A stretch of 64,000 bases of DNA from an uncultured Hyphomicrobiaceae bacterium (lineage in GTDB: Bacteria; Pseudomonadota; Alphaproteobacteria; Rhizobiales; CAMYJA01). Location: positions 1 through 64,000 of the forward strand of contig CAMYJA010000006.1 of NCBI GenBank assembly GCA_947258705.1. The letters are read 5' to 3'. The notes under the pieces were generated by a model, which worked only from the letters and a program-made list of their open reading frames with translations, was not told where the DNA came from and did not search any database. This document shows, one piece after another, positions 48,734 to 58,747 of the stretch; within the stretch, counting starts at the first letter, position 1; each line of letters starts with the position of its first letter. A program made the position numbers and the translations under genes.

Positions 48734-48795
48734 GACCAACCATTGTCCATGATTTATGTCCATAAATTCAATCTTATTCAATTTTAGAGGCGCCA

Positions 48796-50118
48796 ATGAG
48801 CACAGTCCTGGAACTCGACCGCCGTCATGCATGGCATCCCTATACGCAACATGCTCAGGAGAGGGATCCGATTGTCATTTCCAGAGCCAGGGACGCATCG
48901 CTCTTCGATGAGGAAGGGCGCGAAATTCTCGACCTCATCTCCTCATGGTGGACCTGCGGTCATGGCCATAGTCATCCTGAAATCAACAAGGCCTTATGCA
49001 CCCAGGCCAATAATTTCGAACACGCCATGTTTGCCGGCTTTACCCACCGGCCCGCGGCCGAGCTCTCCGCCAGACTGGCGCAAATCCTGCCCGGGACGCT
49101 AAACCGGGTGTTCTTCTCTGATAATGGTTCAACCGCCATCGAAGTCGCTCTGAAGCTCTCCTATCAGTACTGGCGCAATCAGGGCGAGGAAAGGCGCTTG
49201 CGTTTTCTGGCTTTTGACGGCGGCTACCACGGCGACACGTTCGGCGCCATGGCGGTTGGAAAGGGTTCCGGTTTTTTCAGCCTTTTTGACGAACTCATGT
49301 TCAAGGTCACCGCCCTCCCCTTTCCCGATACATGGAGGGGGGATGATGAGATTGCCGCCAAGGAAGCGATTGCGCTCGAGGCGCTGGATCGCGAGCTTGC
49401 AGACGGAGGGATTGATATCTCCGCAATGATTATCGAGCCGTTGCTGCAGGGTGCCGGGGGGATGCGCATGTGCCGTCCCGAATTCTTGCGCCTGGTTACG
49501 GAGCGTGTTCAAGCGGCGGGAATCCCGGTCATATATGACGAGGTTGCCACTGGCTTCGGGAGAACCGGAACCATGTTTGCGCTTGAGCAGGCCGGCGTGA
49601 TCCCGGATATCATATGCCTCTCGAAAGCCCTGACATCGGGATATATGCCGATGTCCGTTACAGTCGCAAAAGACGAAATCTTCGAACATTTTCTGGGTGA
49701 TGATTTTGGCCGGGCGCTCGCGCATGGTCATTCCTTTACCGCCAATCCGCTCGCATGTGCAGTGGCTTTACGTTCTCTTGAGCTGTTTGACGAGGAACAT
49801 ACCCTCAAAAAAATTGCTGCAATTTCTGCGCAGCATGAGCGCTTTCTCGATGAGCGGGAGACGAGCGACAACGTCATCCGGCTCAGATGCCTCGGATCCA
49901 TACTCGCGTTCGATCTCAAGGATGCCGGAGAAGGGTATAAATCGGGGACAAGCGAATTTCTGCGCGATTATTTTCTCCGCCGCGGGCTGAATATCCGACC
50001 ATTGGGATCGACGGTCTATCTGATGCCGCCCTATTGCACCACCGAGAATGAGCTCGAGCGCGCCTATAGCGGCATATTGGATGGTTTGGCGGAACTCGGC
50101 GGCGCGACATCTCCTTAA
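48796..50118 (+). CDS. bioA: Adenosylmethionine-8-amino-7-oxononanoate aminotransferase
   Basis: HAWHPYTQHAQERDPIVI; SSWWTCGHGHSHPEINKAL; IYDEVATGFGRTGTMFALEQAGVIPDIICLSKALTSGYMPMS. Confidence 0.96.
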   Translation: MSTVLELDRRHAWHPYTQHAQERDPIVISRARDASLFDEEGREILDLISSWWTCGHGHSHPEINKALCTQANNFEHAMFAGFTHRPAAELSARLAQILPGTLNRVFFSDNGSTAIEVALKLSYQYWRNQGEERRLRFLAFDGGYHGDTFGAMAVGKGSGFFSLFDELMFKVTALPFPDTWRGDDEIAAKEAIALEALDRELADGGIDISAMIIEPLLQGAGGMRMCRPEFLRLVTERVQAAGIPVIYDEVATGFGRTGTMFALEQAGVIPDIICLSKALTSGYMPMSVTVAKDEIFEHFLGDDFGRALAHGHSFTANPLACAVALRSLELFDEEHTLKKIAAISAQHERFLDERETSDNVIRLRCLGSILAFDLKDAGEGYKSGTSEFLRDYFLRRGLNIRPLGSTVYLMPPYCTTENELERAYSGILDGLAELGGATSP

Positions 50119-50229
50119 CCTTGACGACGCTATCAGCCATAACGGCGCTAAAATTATTGACATGATCATCCTGTAGCGTTTTGGATAATTATCAGGCTAT
50201 GTGTAGATTTCAGCGTGGGAGGATTTGTG

Positions 50230-51903
50230 ATGGGGATTGCATTGTTAGATTGGATGCTCGTTAATCTGCGGCAGGCGAAATTGTATGTTCTTCCGATAAG
50301 TCTAGCTCTCGCCCCGGCCATGTTCCTCGCCCCTCCCTTACCGGCCAATGCGCAGACCGCCGCCATGGCACAGGAACCCGTATGCAAGGGGCCGCGATCG
50401 ACGAAACTACGTCCCAAGATCGTCGGCGGATGGCGCGCGGACATCAAACATTGGCCGGGTCAGGTGTCTATTCGGGCGCATAATCCGCTAACCCAGCAAT
50501 CGTTTCATTTTTGCGGCGCTTCGGTGATTTCGCCGCATTGGGTTCTGACTGCGGCGCATTGTTTTTATGGATTCGTGCAGCGGGATACACAACGGAGATA
50601 TTTTATTTCCTTCGACAATGTTCCCTCCGCCAAGAAAATCGGTTTCGAGGGACCAGGCTATCTGGAAGCCGTCATGGGGACAGACGATCTCGACGATATC
50701 GGCCCGGAGAATATCCGCGAGATCGAAAAAATCGTCATTCATGGCGGTTATGAAGACGCACCGCGCACCGGGCATGATATCGCGCTGGTCAAGCTCGACC
50801 GGCCATGGACCGGGCCGATATCGCGGATCTCCGAAAAAGCAGATACGGATCCCGCCACACCGCCGGGGGCCGCCACCATGATTGCCGGATTCGGCGATCA
50901 GGAATGGCAGGCCGGCATTCGCAAATATGCCCGGCAGGGCGGTGGCGCCTTTGCCGCGGGTTCTCCCGCCATGCGCGAAGTCGATTTACCGACCATTCCG
51001 CTCAGACAGTGCCAGAAGCGATATGAGGGAGCTGCGATCGGTGCCGGCCAGATATGCGCGGGTTACGAGGAAGGTAAAAAAGACTCATGCCAGGGTGACA
51101 GCGGCGGGCCGCTCGTGGCTTTCGACCGGGAGGGGTGTCCTTATCAAATCGGCATTGTGAGCTGGGGGGCCAAATGCGCCTCGCCAAAGAGCTACGGGAT
51201 CTATACACGCGTTTCGCATTATATCGACTGGATCAAAAAATATGTGAACGAACCGCTTGTTCCCGCCGATGCACGTGTGATCGCGAAGAACATGGATGCC
51301 TCCTATCAGGTGCCCCTTGCCAAGGGGACCATTGGCGCACTCAAAGGGCTTTTCTCGGGCGCCGGCCATAGGCTGAACGTGGTGCTTGCGCGCAAAAACG
51401 GCGATGCGCCACGATCTTCGGGATTGGAAAAACTCAAACTTGGCGATAATTACGTTGTCCGCCTTTCGAGCAGCGGTTCGGGACGTGTAATTCTTCTGGA
51501 TATGGATGCACGGGGTACCGTGACACAGATTTTTCCCAATAAATTTGTCCGTGGCAGTAAGGTTGCAGCGCTTTCGTCCGGCGAAACCCTGACTATCCCG
51601 GGATCCAATTACGGATTTGACTGGTTCGAGGCGGTCGAGCCTCTTGGCAAAGGGCGCCTTGTTGCGATGCTGGTACCGGACGACTTTCCTTTAAGCGCGC
51701 ATATTGCATCGAAGGACCGGCTCGAGGCCGATCTCGGGCCTGTTGCAAGTCCAAGCAATTATGTACTCAATCTGATTGATCAGATTCATGGGCACATGGC
51801 GAAGTCATCCGGCGATCAGGTTAAACCTGACAAGGTCAATGCCGGATCCGCAAAAGGTGCGTGGGGCCTGAAGGTGATTGATTATGAGATCGTCCTGCGA
51901 TAG
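50230..51903 (+). CDS. Secreted trypsin-like (S1) serine protease with C-terminal DUF4384-like domain
   Basis: Signal peptide, IVGG zymogen junction, triad TAAHC/HDIALVKL/GDSGGPL. C-terminus VRLSSSGSGRVILLDMDARGTVTQIFPNKFV. RBS gggagga 7 nt before ATG 50230. Confidence 0.85.
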   Translation: MGIALLDWMLVNLRQAKLYVLPISLALAPAMFLAPPLPANAQTAAMAQEPVCKGPRSTKLRPKIVGGWRADIKHWPGQVSIRAHNPLTQQSFHFCGASVISPHWVLTAAHCFYGFVQRDTQRRYFISFDNVPSAKKIGFEGPGYLEAVMGTDDLDDIGPENIREIEKIVIHGGYEDAPRTGHDIALVKLDRPWTGPISRISEKADTDPATPPGAATMIAGFGDQEWQAGIRKYARQGGGAFAAGSPAMREVDLPTIPLRQCQKRYEGAAIGAGQICAGYEEGKKDSCQGDSGGPLVAFDREGCPYQIGIVSWGAKCASPKSYGIYTRVSHYIDWIKKYVNEPLVPADARVIAKNMDASYQVPLAKGTIGALKGLFSGAGHRLNVVLARKNGDAPRSSGLEKLKLGDNYVVRLSSSGSGRVILLDMDARGTVTQIFPNKFVRGSKVAALSSGETLTIPGSNYGFDWFEAVEPLGKGRLVAMLVPDDFPLSAHIASKDRLEADLGPVASPSNYVLNLIDQIHGHMAKSSGDQVKPDKVNAGSAKGAWGLKVIDYEIVLR

Positions 51904-52361
51904 CTGGTGATTTCCCCTAGGAGCGCGTTATGAACCGGTCAACAGGTTGGCCAACGCTTCGACATGGGTTCTGGGAATGCACTGTCTGTTTTCCTGTTTG
52001 CACTTTCGGGACATCGGGAAGATTTTCTTTCAGCTGATCGCGACCGGCAGCCCCCAGCGCGATTTGTTGACGATTTTCGTCTTGGTCACAGGATCGAGCC
52101 AAACCCCTGGAGACTTGTTGCCCGCAGATTGTATGGCGCGGCGGTAAGGCCGGAGATGTTCCGGATCGAGAACCCGTTAAGGGTTTGTTTTCCATAAGGG
52201 ATGAATGGTCCCAATAGTGCTTTCTGGTGAGTCATCTTTAAGGGCTTCACATGCATGATCGCTGCAAATGATTGTTTCGGTGCGCTTTGCTGCGCGCGAA
52301 ACGAAAGGCGCTTGCGGAAGGGCGTCGAGCGAGATCCAGGAAATGGCCAGTTGGAGACGAC

Positions 52362-53228
52362 ATGAAATTCAATGCACTGACAATCGGACTGAACGTAGTT
52401 GTCCTTGTCATCATTTCTGTAGGGGTGCTGACCCTCGTAAAAAGCGCGTTTACCACTGAGACACTTGCTCCATGCGGTCAGCGCTATGCGACTTTCGTTC
52501 GCTTCCCGGACAGCAATAGCATCGGGCAGGAACTGCGTGACGAGGATCTGTCGATATATCTTGACGACGAAGTTCAGGGTTTGTCGCGGTTTACGCGTGT
52601 TATCCGTCCCCAAAGCGGACATCCCTCCGTCGCTCTTGAAGTCCAAATGCCGCAAGGCTCGCTTAATCCACGGCTGCCGATTGCCCGGAAAGGCGGAATG
52701 GGATTCGCCTGGCGCCCGGCAATCCCTCAATCGGCCACCTCGGCCTGCCTGACATACAAGGTCTGGCTGCCGAAGGGATTCAAATTCGCCTCAGGTGGAA
52801 TCCTTCCCGGTCTTTTTGGCGGAGACGCCCCCAAGCCTGATGGTTATGAGCAAGTAGATGCGGGTTTTTCAAGCCATATTCTATGGGAGCGAAACGGGCA
52901 GGCCAGAGTACGCGCCTTCACATCCGACAATCCATCGAAAAACGGTTCTCAGGTCAGCCTGGGAAAATTGCCATTACCGACCGGTCGGTGGGTTGAACTG
53001 GCGCAGGAAATCAAGCTCAATACGCCGGGAAAAAAGGACGGGAAATTGCGGGTCTGGATAGATGGACAGCTTAAAGCAGAAGCGGTCGATTTGGAATTTC
53101 GAAAATCATCCAAGCATATTGTTGCGGGTGTTTTGGGTGACGTTTTTTATCGCGGCGACAAATTACAGATGGCCGCCCCCAAAGATACCTTCCTGAGGAT
53201 CACACCTTTTGAGCTAAACTGGAACTGA
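52362..53228 (+). CDS. Polysaccharide lyase family 14-like exported/anchored protein
   Basis: N-terminal TM; GGILPGLFGGDAPKPDGYEQVDAGFSSHILWERNGQARVRAF and LPTGRWVELAQEIKLNTPGKKDGKLRVWIDGQL. Confidence 0.65.
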   Translation: MKFNALTIGLNVVVLVIISVGVLTLVKSAFTTETLAPCGQRYATFVRFPDSNSIGQELRDEDLSIYLDDEVQGLSRFTRVIRPQSGHPSVALEVQMPQGSLNPRLPIARKGGMGFAWRPAIPQSATSACLTYKVWLPKGFKFASGGILPGLFGGDAPKPDGYEQVDAGFSSHILWERNGQARVRAFTSDNPSKNGSQVSLGKLPLPTGRWVELAQEIKLNTPGKKDGKLRVWIDGQLKAEAVDLEFRKSSKHIVAGVLGDVFYRGDKLQMAAPKDTFLRITPFELNWN

Positions 53229-53241
53229 AGCTATCCACCTG

Positions 53242-54414
53242 TCAGGCCCAGGGGCCGAGCGGTGGAAACCAGGGGATTTGAACCAGCGGATGGTTCAGCC
53301 AGTTCCACCATTTATAGTTCATGAACTGTCCGACATAGGTCTGGGCGACAAGACCAAACCAGATCGCGGGCAGCAGGATGACGAGAAGGACTGCGCGAAT
53401 TTTCGCTGGGCCCGTCCTTGGCCTGTGTGACCCCAAATCAAAATTCTCTTCAAGCACATAGCCCATTATTCTGGTATCGCCCCAGCCTGTCTCGTCGCGC
53501 AGATAGAGGTCCAGTGCGCTGCGAGCATAAATTCGCGCAGCCCAGGCGCGCAGAGTTAGCAGCGCTGCAAGAATGTAGACGCTTGTCCAGAAATGGTGCG
53601 CACCGATATATTCACCGATCTCTTCCGGCGACATGTCCGATATGCCGGGATTGTAATTCTCGATAAAGACAGGCGCGGCATTGGCCAGGAAAACGGGCAA
53701 CGCCGCGATCACATAAGCTGCACTCAACAGGATATAGCGCCAGCCGGCCGTATGAATGAGCTTTAGAACTCTACCGAAATGAAAGAATGAGGAAATCCTG
53801 CGTTCGAGAGACAGATGGGCGAGCGCCATTGGGAGGTAGCTCAAAGCCATGAGCGAGAGAGCAATTCCGAGAAGTGAAATTGCCGGTCCCGCGAAAGCCT
53901 GCTCGTAGCCTTTCGTGAAAGAGTTCTGCCAACCGCTCCACCAGCCCAAAAACCACAGGGCGCCGAAGGGAAGTGTGAGAACGGCCAGGGCGGTGAGCGA
54001 TTGAAGACCGGCTTTCAGATTGTCCCAAAACCCGCCAAACCTGCTGGCGAGAAAGCCTGCTACGCCTTTTTTTACAGGCGGGCGGGAGGGGCTCTCTCCA
54101 TTGACGGCAAGCCGCATACCGTCGTCAACAAACCAGCCTGGCCAGCCAAAGTGTCGCGGAGGGGTTGCGCGTTCGGGATACGCATCTCCGGGCAGGCGAC
54201 GGCCAAGCCGGGTGATGAAATAATTCGCCGATTTGCGCTCCGTGAATCTCGCGAGCCAGCCAAGCACAATTACGGCGGTGAGCGGTGTTAGCGAGAGGAG
54301 TACGCCCAGAATAAATTTTACGGGTTTTCCGAACGCGCGAAAAATCCGGACACTTCTATTCCATTTTGGCACCGGTCGGGAAGAGGACTCCGCAACGGTC
54401 TCGGCATTGCTCAT
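53242..54414 (-). CDS. Polytopic membrane protein, unknown function
   Basis: At least five hydrophobic segments; 4-bp overlap with the 54411-55583 gene start suggests co-transcription. Confidence 0.65.
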   Translation of the reverse strand: MSNAETVAESSSRPVPKWNRSVRIFRAFGKPVKFILGVLLSLTPLTAVIVLGWLARFTERKSANYFITRLGRRLPGDAYPERATPPRHFGWPGWFVDDGMRLAVNGESPSRPPVKKGVAGFLASRFGGFWDNLKAGLQSLTALAVLTLPFGALWFLGWWSGWQNSFTKGYEQAFAGPAISLLGIALSLMALSYLPMALAHLSLERRISSFFHFGRVLKLIHTAGWRYILLSAAYVIAALPVFLANAAPVFIENYNPGISDMSPEEIGEYIGAHHFWTSVYILAALLTLRAWAARIYARSALDLYLRDETGWGDTRIMGYVLEENFDLGSHRPRTGPAKIRAVLLVILLPAIWFGLVAQTYVGQFMNYKWWNWLNHPLVQIPWFPPLGPWA

Positions 54415-55583
54415 GTAAAGATTCCTCCAATCGCCCGACCGTCAGCGCGTGGTGTCCGCATTCCCATCATCGCACCGATTGTGGAGGCCATTTGCGACTG
54501 ATCGAACTGCCGGTCATAGGTTTTATCCCTGACTATGTTCGGGCCGAATATCAATGTCCATATTTCATGTGCGGAGCGGGTGTTGAAATGGTGCTGGAAG
54601 GGAAGGGCCGTCAGGGGATTCGCATCGCGTCCGCAATCGGGAACAATGACGAAAATGGTGCGCCTTCGATAGAACGGATTCCGGTCGGCCAGTTCAACGA
54701 TACGTTCCAGCCCCTTGTCGATGATTGATATGGCTCGTGTGTAGTGGGACTTATTGCCCCAATGAACGTAATCGGGATCCTGGTAGTTGATCATCATCAA
54801 GGCGGGGCGCAAGGTTTTCATGGCGCGCAACGCCAATTCGGTGAGAAGACGGTCGCCCCGGGGATTGATCAGGCCGCTGTCGCGGTAGTCTTTGCGCCAG
54901 TTTTCCCAGAACCGCTCAAGCTCCCGCGTCTGCTTGATGCCGACACCGCGGTAGTCCATCGACTTGAGCTTGTCATATTCTGCTTGCGCCTTTTTCAACT
55001 CCGCTTCATCGGCGCTACGCTCCGCCAATATTTTTCTGAACTTGAAAAGCTTGTAGCGATAGAGACTGAGATTTTCGGACCGATATTTGATGCCGTAATG
55101 CTTGTGCCGGGCGAATGCGAAAAACTCTTCCTGAGGCCGGTCCTCCCCATTGATCAGCAAGGTGCGATGGGCTGGCACCGCATAGGCTTTCCGAAAATAC
55201 TCGAACAATGTCGGTTCGATCGGCTCAAGACGATCTTCCAGAATTTTCGATCCGGCATCTCGCCAGGACATATAACGCCCGGTCAGGATGTTGAGCGTGC
55301 CTTCGGCATGGCTTGTATTCAAACCTTCAAGGTTTTCGATCATCATGTTGGGAATGAGCACGCCACGTTTTACAAGTTTGTGCGCAAGAAAAGGCGCATA
55401 GGTGTGTTTGGGATCGATAGTCTCTCGACGCCGAACGCCACCGCCAAAGCGGACGATGATGACATTGGGCCCGCGATAGGGTGCTTTGGCCCCGGCTGTG
55501 GCCAGAGTGCCTGCGTTCCCGAGCAGGGCTGCCGTGGCGCCCAGCCCAAGGTTAAACTGTCTGCGTCCAATAATGTCCGGCAT
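54411..55583 (-). CDS. TAT-exported alkaline-phosphatase/sulfatase-superfamily protein
   Basis: GRRQFNLGLGATAALLG signal; SHAEGTLNILTGRY; INYQDPDYVHWGN; FVIVPDCGRDANP...FQHHFN. Confidence 0.65.
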   Translation of the reverse strand: MPDIIGRRQFNLGLGATAALLGNAGTLATAGAKAPYRGPNVIIVRFGGGVRRRETIDPKHTYAPFLAHKLVKRGVLIPNMMIENLEGLNTSHAEGTLNILTGRYMSWRDAGSKILEDRLEPIEPTLFEYFRKAYAVPAHRTLLINGEDRPQEEFFAFARHKHYGIKYRSENLSLYRYKLFKFRKILAERSADEAELKKAQAEYDKLKSMDYRGVGIKQTRELERFWENWRKDYRDSGLINPRGDRLLTELALRAMKTLRPALMMINYQDPDYVHWGNKSHYTRAISIIDKGLERIVELADRNPFYRRRTIFVIVPDCGRDANPLTALPFQHHFNTRSAHEIWTLIFGPNIVRDKTYDRQFDQSQMASTIGAMMGMRTPRADGRAIGGIFT

Positions 55584-55940
55584 TTTTCACTCCTGTCGCA
55601 AGGAGATTATAGATCAAAACCGGCAAAATTCGGAATGGGTAATGTTATTAAGTCCATGCTGACGGGTGAACTTTCAAGCGCGGTGCAAAAGAGTTTGTAG
55701 GATAGGATAGAGCCGTCAACAATGTCGAGTTAACCTTGCACTCATGGCTCACCGGTTGGAACGTACCGCTTTTTGAACCGGCCAGTATCATTGTTGATAC
55801 GCATCGAATATTTCTAGGTCCGATCGTGATCCAAGGCTTTTTTCTTCTGATAATCGTGAAATGAACTATCGTTTTTATTTATATCGCCTATTGAACATCA
55901 GAATATAACATGCGTAATCTGGAGTGAATACAGGAGCGGC

Positions 55941-56912
55941 TTGGGGGGGCAGTTCATGATCAGATTTTACACGCGATTACAGAACTATTGGCGGGGCATT
56001 TTATGGGCTGTACTCTTTACCTTATCGCCGGTTCATTTTCACATTGTGCCGGTCAGCGCAGCCGAGCGGGGCGTAAGCACCTTTATCCCGGGGACTTACG
56101 GAGATTTTGCGGTCGCCCTAACCCCGGCTCCTGGTGTCTATGTACGTGAAACCGTTTTCAGCTATTCGGCGGACCGGATCAGCCGCGGTGCATTGACCGC
56201 AACCATCGACGTGGACTACTGGGTCAATTACAATCTGTTATCCTTCGTGACGGACTGGACCCTTCTTGGCGCGCGTTACAACTTCGCTTTCGGCATTCCG
56301 ATTGTAGATGGGGACGTCGATCAGACCCTATCGGCCGCACCCCAGTTTAATTTCTACGATGACCGTCAGGCCACGGGAGATTTTTTCTTTGTGCCGATAT
56401 CCCTGTTCTGGAAACTGGGATCTCTTTCGCTCAATCTATATGAATATGTCGTCACGCCGACCGGTGCTTTCGCGCGTAACAAACTCGCCAATTCAGGATT
56501 TGGACATTGGGCGTTTCAAACGCATCTCGCAGCCACATGGATCAATCAGAAAGGCGGCCAGGAAATATCGCTTAATCTCGGCCATGTGTATAATCTCGAA
56601 AATCCGGACACGAACTATAAAACCGGTCAGGAGGCATTCGCCGAATATCTGTTTGCTCAATATCTTTCACCTCAATTCGCCATCGGTGTTCAGGGATATT
56701 TTTACCGGCAATTGACAGGCGACAGCGGCAGAGGCGCCAGTTTCGGAGGCTTCAAGGGATCGAGCGCAGGGATTGGACCGGCTATTTTGTGGAACACCAA
56801 AATCCGCGATCAGAAAATGAGCTTTATCGGTAAATGGCTGCATGAATATGATGCGGAGAACCGCTTTAAAGGCGACTTTGTTTTTGGGACGCTTGTTCTC
56901 TCATTCAATTGA
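55941..56912 (+). CDS. Outer membrane transporter-like protein (SphA/MetA-pathway-of-phenol-degradation family)
   Basis: Signal peptide, YGDFAVALTPAPGVYVRETVFSY, alternating beta strands, C-terminal VFGTLVLSFN ending in an aromatic residue pattern. Confidence 0.7.
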   Translation: MGGQFMIRFYTRLQNYWRGILWAVLFTLSPVHFHIVPVSAAERGVSTFIPGTYGDFAVALTPAPGVYVRETVFSYSADRISRGALTATIDVDYWVNYNLLSFVTDWTLLGARYNFAFGIPIVDGDVDQTLSAAPQFNFYDDRQATGDFFFVPISLFWKLGSLSLNLYEYVVTPTGAFARNKLANSGFGHWAFQTHLAATWINQKGGQEISLNLGHVYNLENPDTNYKTGQEAFAEYLFAQYLSPQFAIGVQGYFYRQLTGDSGRGASFGGFKGSSAGIGPAILWNTKIRDQKMSFIGKWLHEYDAENRFKGDFVFGTLVLSFN

Positions 56913-56941
56913 CCGCAAGCGGCCCTCTTGAACCCGGGGCA

Positions 56942-58261
56942 TCAGGGCCAGCGCGTCAGGCGCCAACCTGCCTTTATGGCGTCGTGTTCATTGCAGAACC
57001 AGCGTTCGCCCTTTGCCGGCTGAATTTTGATCCGGTCATATTGGTTTGACCAGGGAAGGTAATAGACGTGGCCTGCGCCAGATATATTGCCTTTCACCGG
57101 GCATCCCTCGGGGGCGCGCCGCTTCGCCAATTGCCAGCGCTGCTCACGGTAATTCCATGGCGTGTCGCTGGTTGCGCGCCAAATGCCAATTCTTTTTTTC
57201 CGCGCCTCGGTCTCTACCGCCTTGTAATTTCCCGGATCTCCGGGAGCCAACCAGGCAAGGCCCGCGCGCATCATATGGGCGCCGATATCCCGACCGGCTG
57301 ACCGGCACCGGCCGATGAGGCGGCCCAAATCGTCGATGCCTGTACGGGTGCATGTTACCTCGCGCTTCCCGATCAGCCTGCTCAATTGCCTTACGGCCTT
57401 TTCGCCGCATTTCCACTGGGACCGTCCACCGGGTCGGCGCTTGCATCTTTGCGCCGGCTCGGGAGCGTCAATTCCATGAAGCCGAATGTAAGTATCGTTA
57501 ATTTTAATGGTATCTGCGTCGATGACGCGAGCGGTCCCCGCAATGACATTGTTCTTTGGCAATTGCGAAAAAAGACCGAGTGAGAAGATGCTCACAGCTC
57601 CTGCGAACACGATAAACGTGAGCGCGCCATAGGCAATAGTCTGCCGCTGATGAACGACTTGCCGTGTAATGACGGCAGTCGCGCGCTGACTGACACTGCC
57701 CATGTCGGACATGGATGCATACAGATTTCTCAGTTGTATGCCGCTCCAGTTGAAACCGGCGATCGCACCTGCCAGCAAATTGCGACCGCTCCAATAAGCG
57801 GCATCGGTGCTTCCCTTGAGAGTTTTCGCACCGATCATTCGACCAACCCTGCCCAATATGCGTGATAAGGAAATTGCACCGCCGGCAATATGTGCGACAT
57901 ACCGTTTCGAAACTCCGGCGATCCTGACGGCCAGGCTGGCCGTCCGGTTGCCTGATCGCCGGGCGAATCCTGCCAGCCAAATCAAGAGCGACTGAAATCC
58001 TTGAGACAGTTTTGATAGATAGACGGGGCCTTTGATTGCGATCCACCGCGATATCGAAATTCTCATCCGGCTGAGTTTGAGCAGGAAATATTCGAAGGAT
58101 GCCCTTAACTTCAGGACCAGGAGCGATGTGCATGTCCGGCAAAAATAGCCCAGCGCCGATAATTGCTCCTCGCGCTCTTCGCGTCGCATTCTGACTTGGG
58201 TTTTCTCATGTGTGATCCACTCAAAACCCTCTTCCTTTTTCCGCCAGGGTAAAGTGAGCAT
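56942..58261 (-). CDS. Membrane-anchored thermonuclease (SNase) family protein with C-terminal sunset-like domain
   Basis: SNase core GTARVIDADTIKINDTYIRLHGIDAPEPAQRC; TRTGIDDLGRLIGRC; tail CPVKGNISGAGHVYYLPWSNQYDRIKIQPAKGERWFCNEHDAIKAGWR. Confidence 0.82.
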   Translation of the reverse strand: MLTLPWRKKEEGFEWITHEKTQVRMRREEREEQLSALGYFCRTCTSLLVLKLRASFEYFLLKLSRMRISISRWIAIKGPVYLSKLSQGFQSLLIWLAGFARRSGNRTASLAVRIAGVSKRYVAHIAGGAISLSRILGRVGRMIGAKTLKGSTDAAYWSGRNLLAGAIAGFNWSGIQLRNLYASMSDMGSVSQRATAVITRQVVHQRQTIAYGALTFIVFAGAVSIFSLGLFSQLPKNNVIAGTARVIDADTIKINDTYIRLHGIDAPEPAQRCKRRPGGRSQWKCGEKAVRQLSRLIGKREVTCTRTGIDDLGRLIGRCRSAGRDIGAHMMRAGLAWLAPGDPGNYKAVETEARKKRIGIWRATSDTPWNYREQRWQLAKRRAPEGCPVKGNISGAGHVYYLPWSNQYDRIKIQPAKGERWFCNEHDAIKAGWRLTRWP

Positions 58262-58747
58262 GACCAGTACCTTTATTCACACCGCCCGTTGCCGCTCTCA
58301 TCATCGCTATTATAACATCGCATTTCGATCGGGTAACAAAACAAATATCGCCACTTCATTAATCGAATTGCCCACAGCTACTGTTGGTTCAAGGAATGCC
58401 GTGACCTGGACCGGAGGGTGTGCAGGAGGTATTTCCAGATAAAAGTCAGGATGCCCATGCGAAATTCGCGTGGCTGCCTGCCTTTGCGAAACGGTAAGCT
58501 TCTTTTTCTAACCCACTGGAAATCATGGGTAAATTCTTCTTGTACCGGCATTTTAATCGATCTCCCCGCAGTCCAGCCGCGTCTGAAATATCGCGCGTTG
58601 GCCATAATTCTAGATTTGCGGCTGATTCGGTTCTATCTCCGGTGGAATTTTTCCACAGGGAGAGGCGGTCGCGGTGGTTTGGTTGGGATTGGGGTGCTTG
58701 GAGAGACTTCCAGGTCTGGGGATTTGGGAGGCCGTTAAATCAGTCCG

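Noticed and set aside
52086-52730. 214-aa minus-strand ORF overlapping the lyase gene start
   Set aside because: Overlaps the better supported 52362-53228 gene; composition looks like a shadow ORF.
54744-55700. 318-aa plus-strand ORF antisense to the AP-superfamily gene
   Set aside because: Opposite strand has a TAT signal and coherent superfamily motifs; this one has none.
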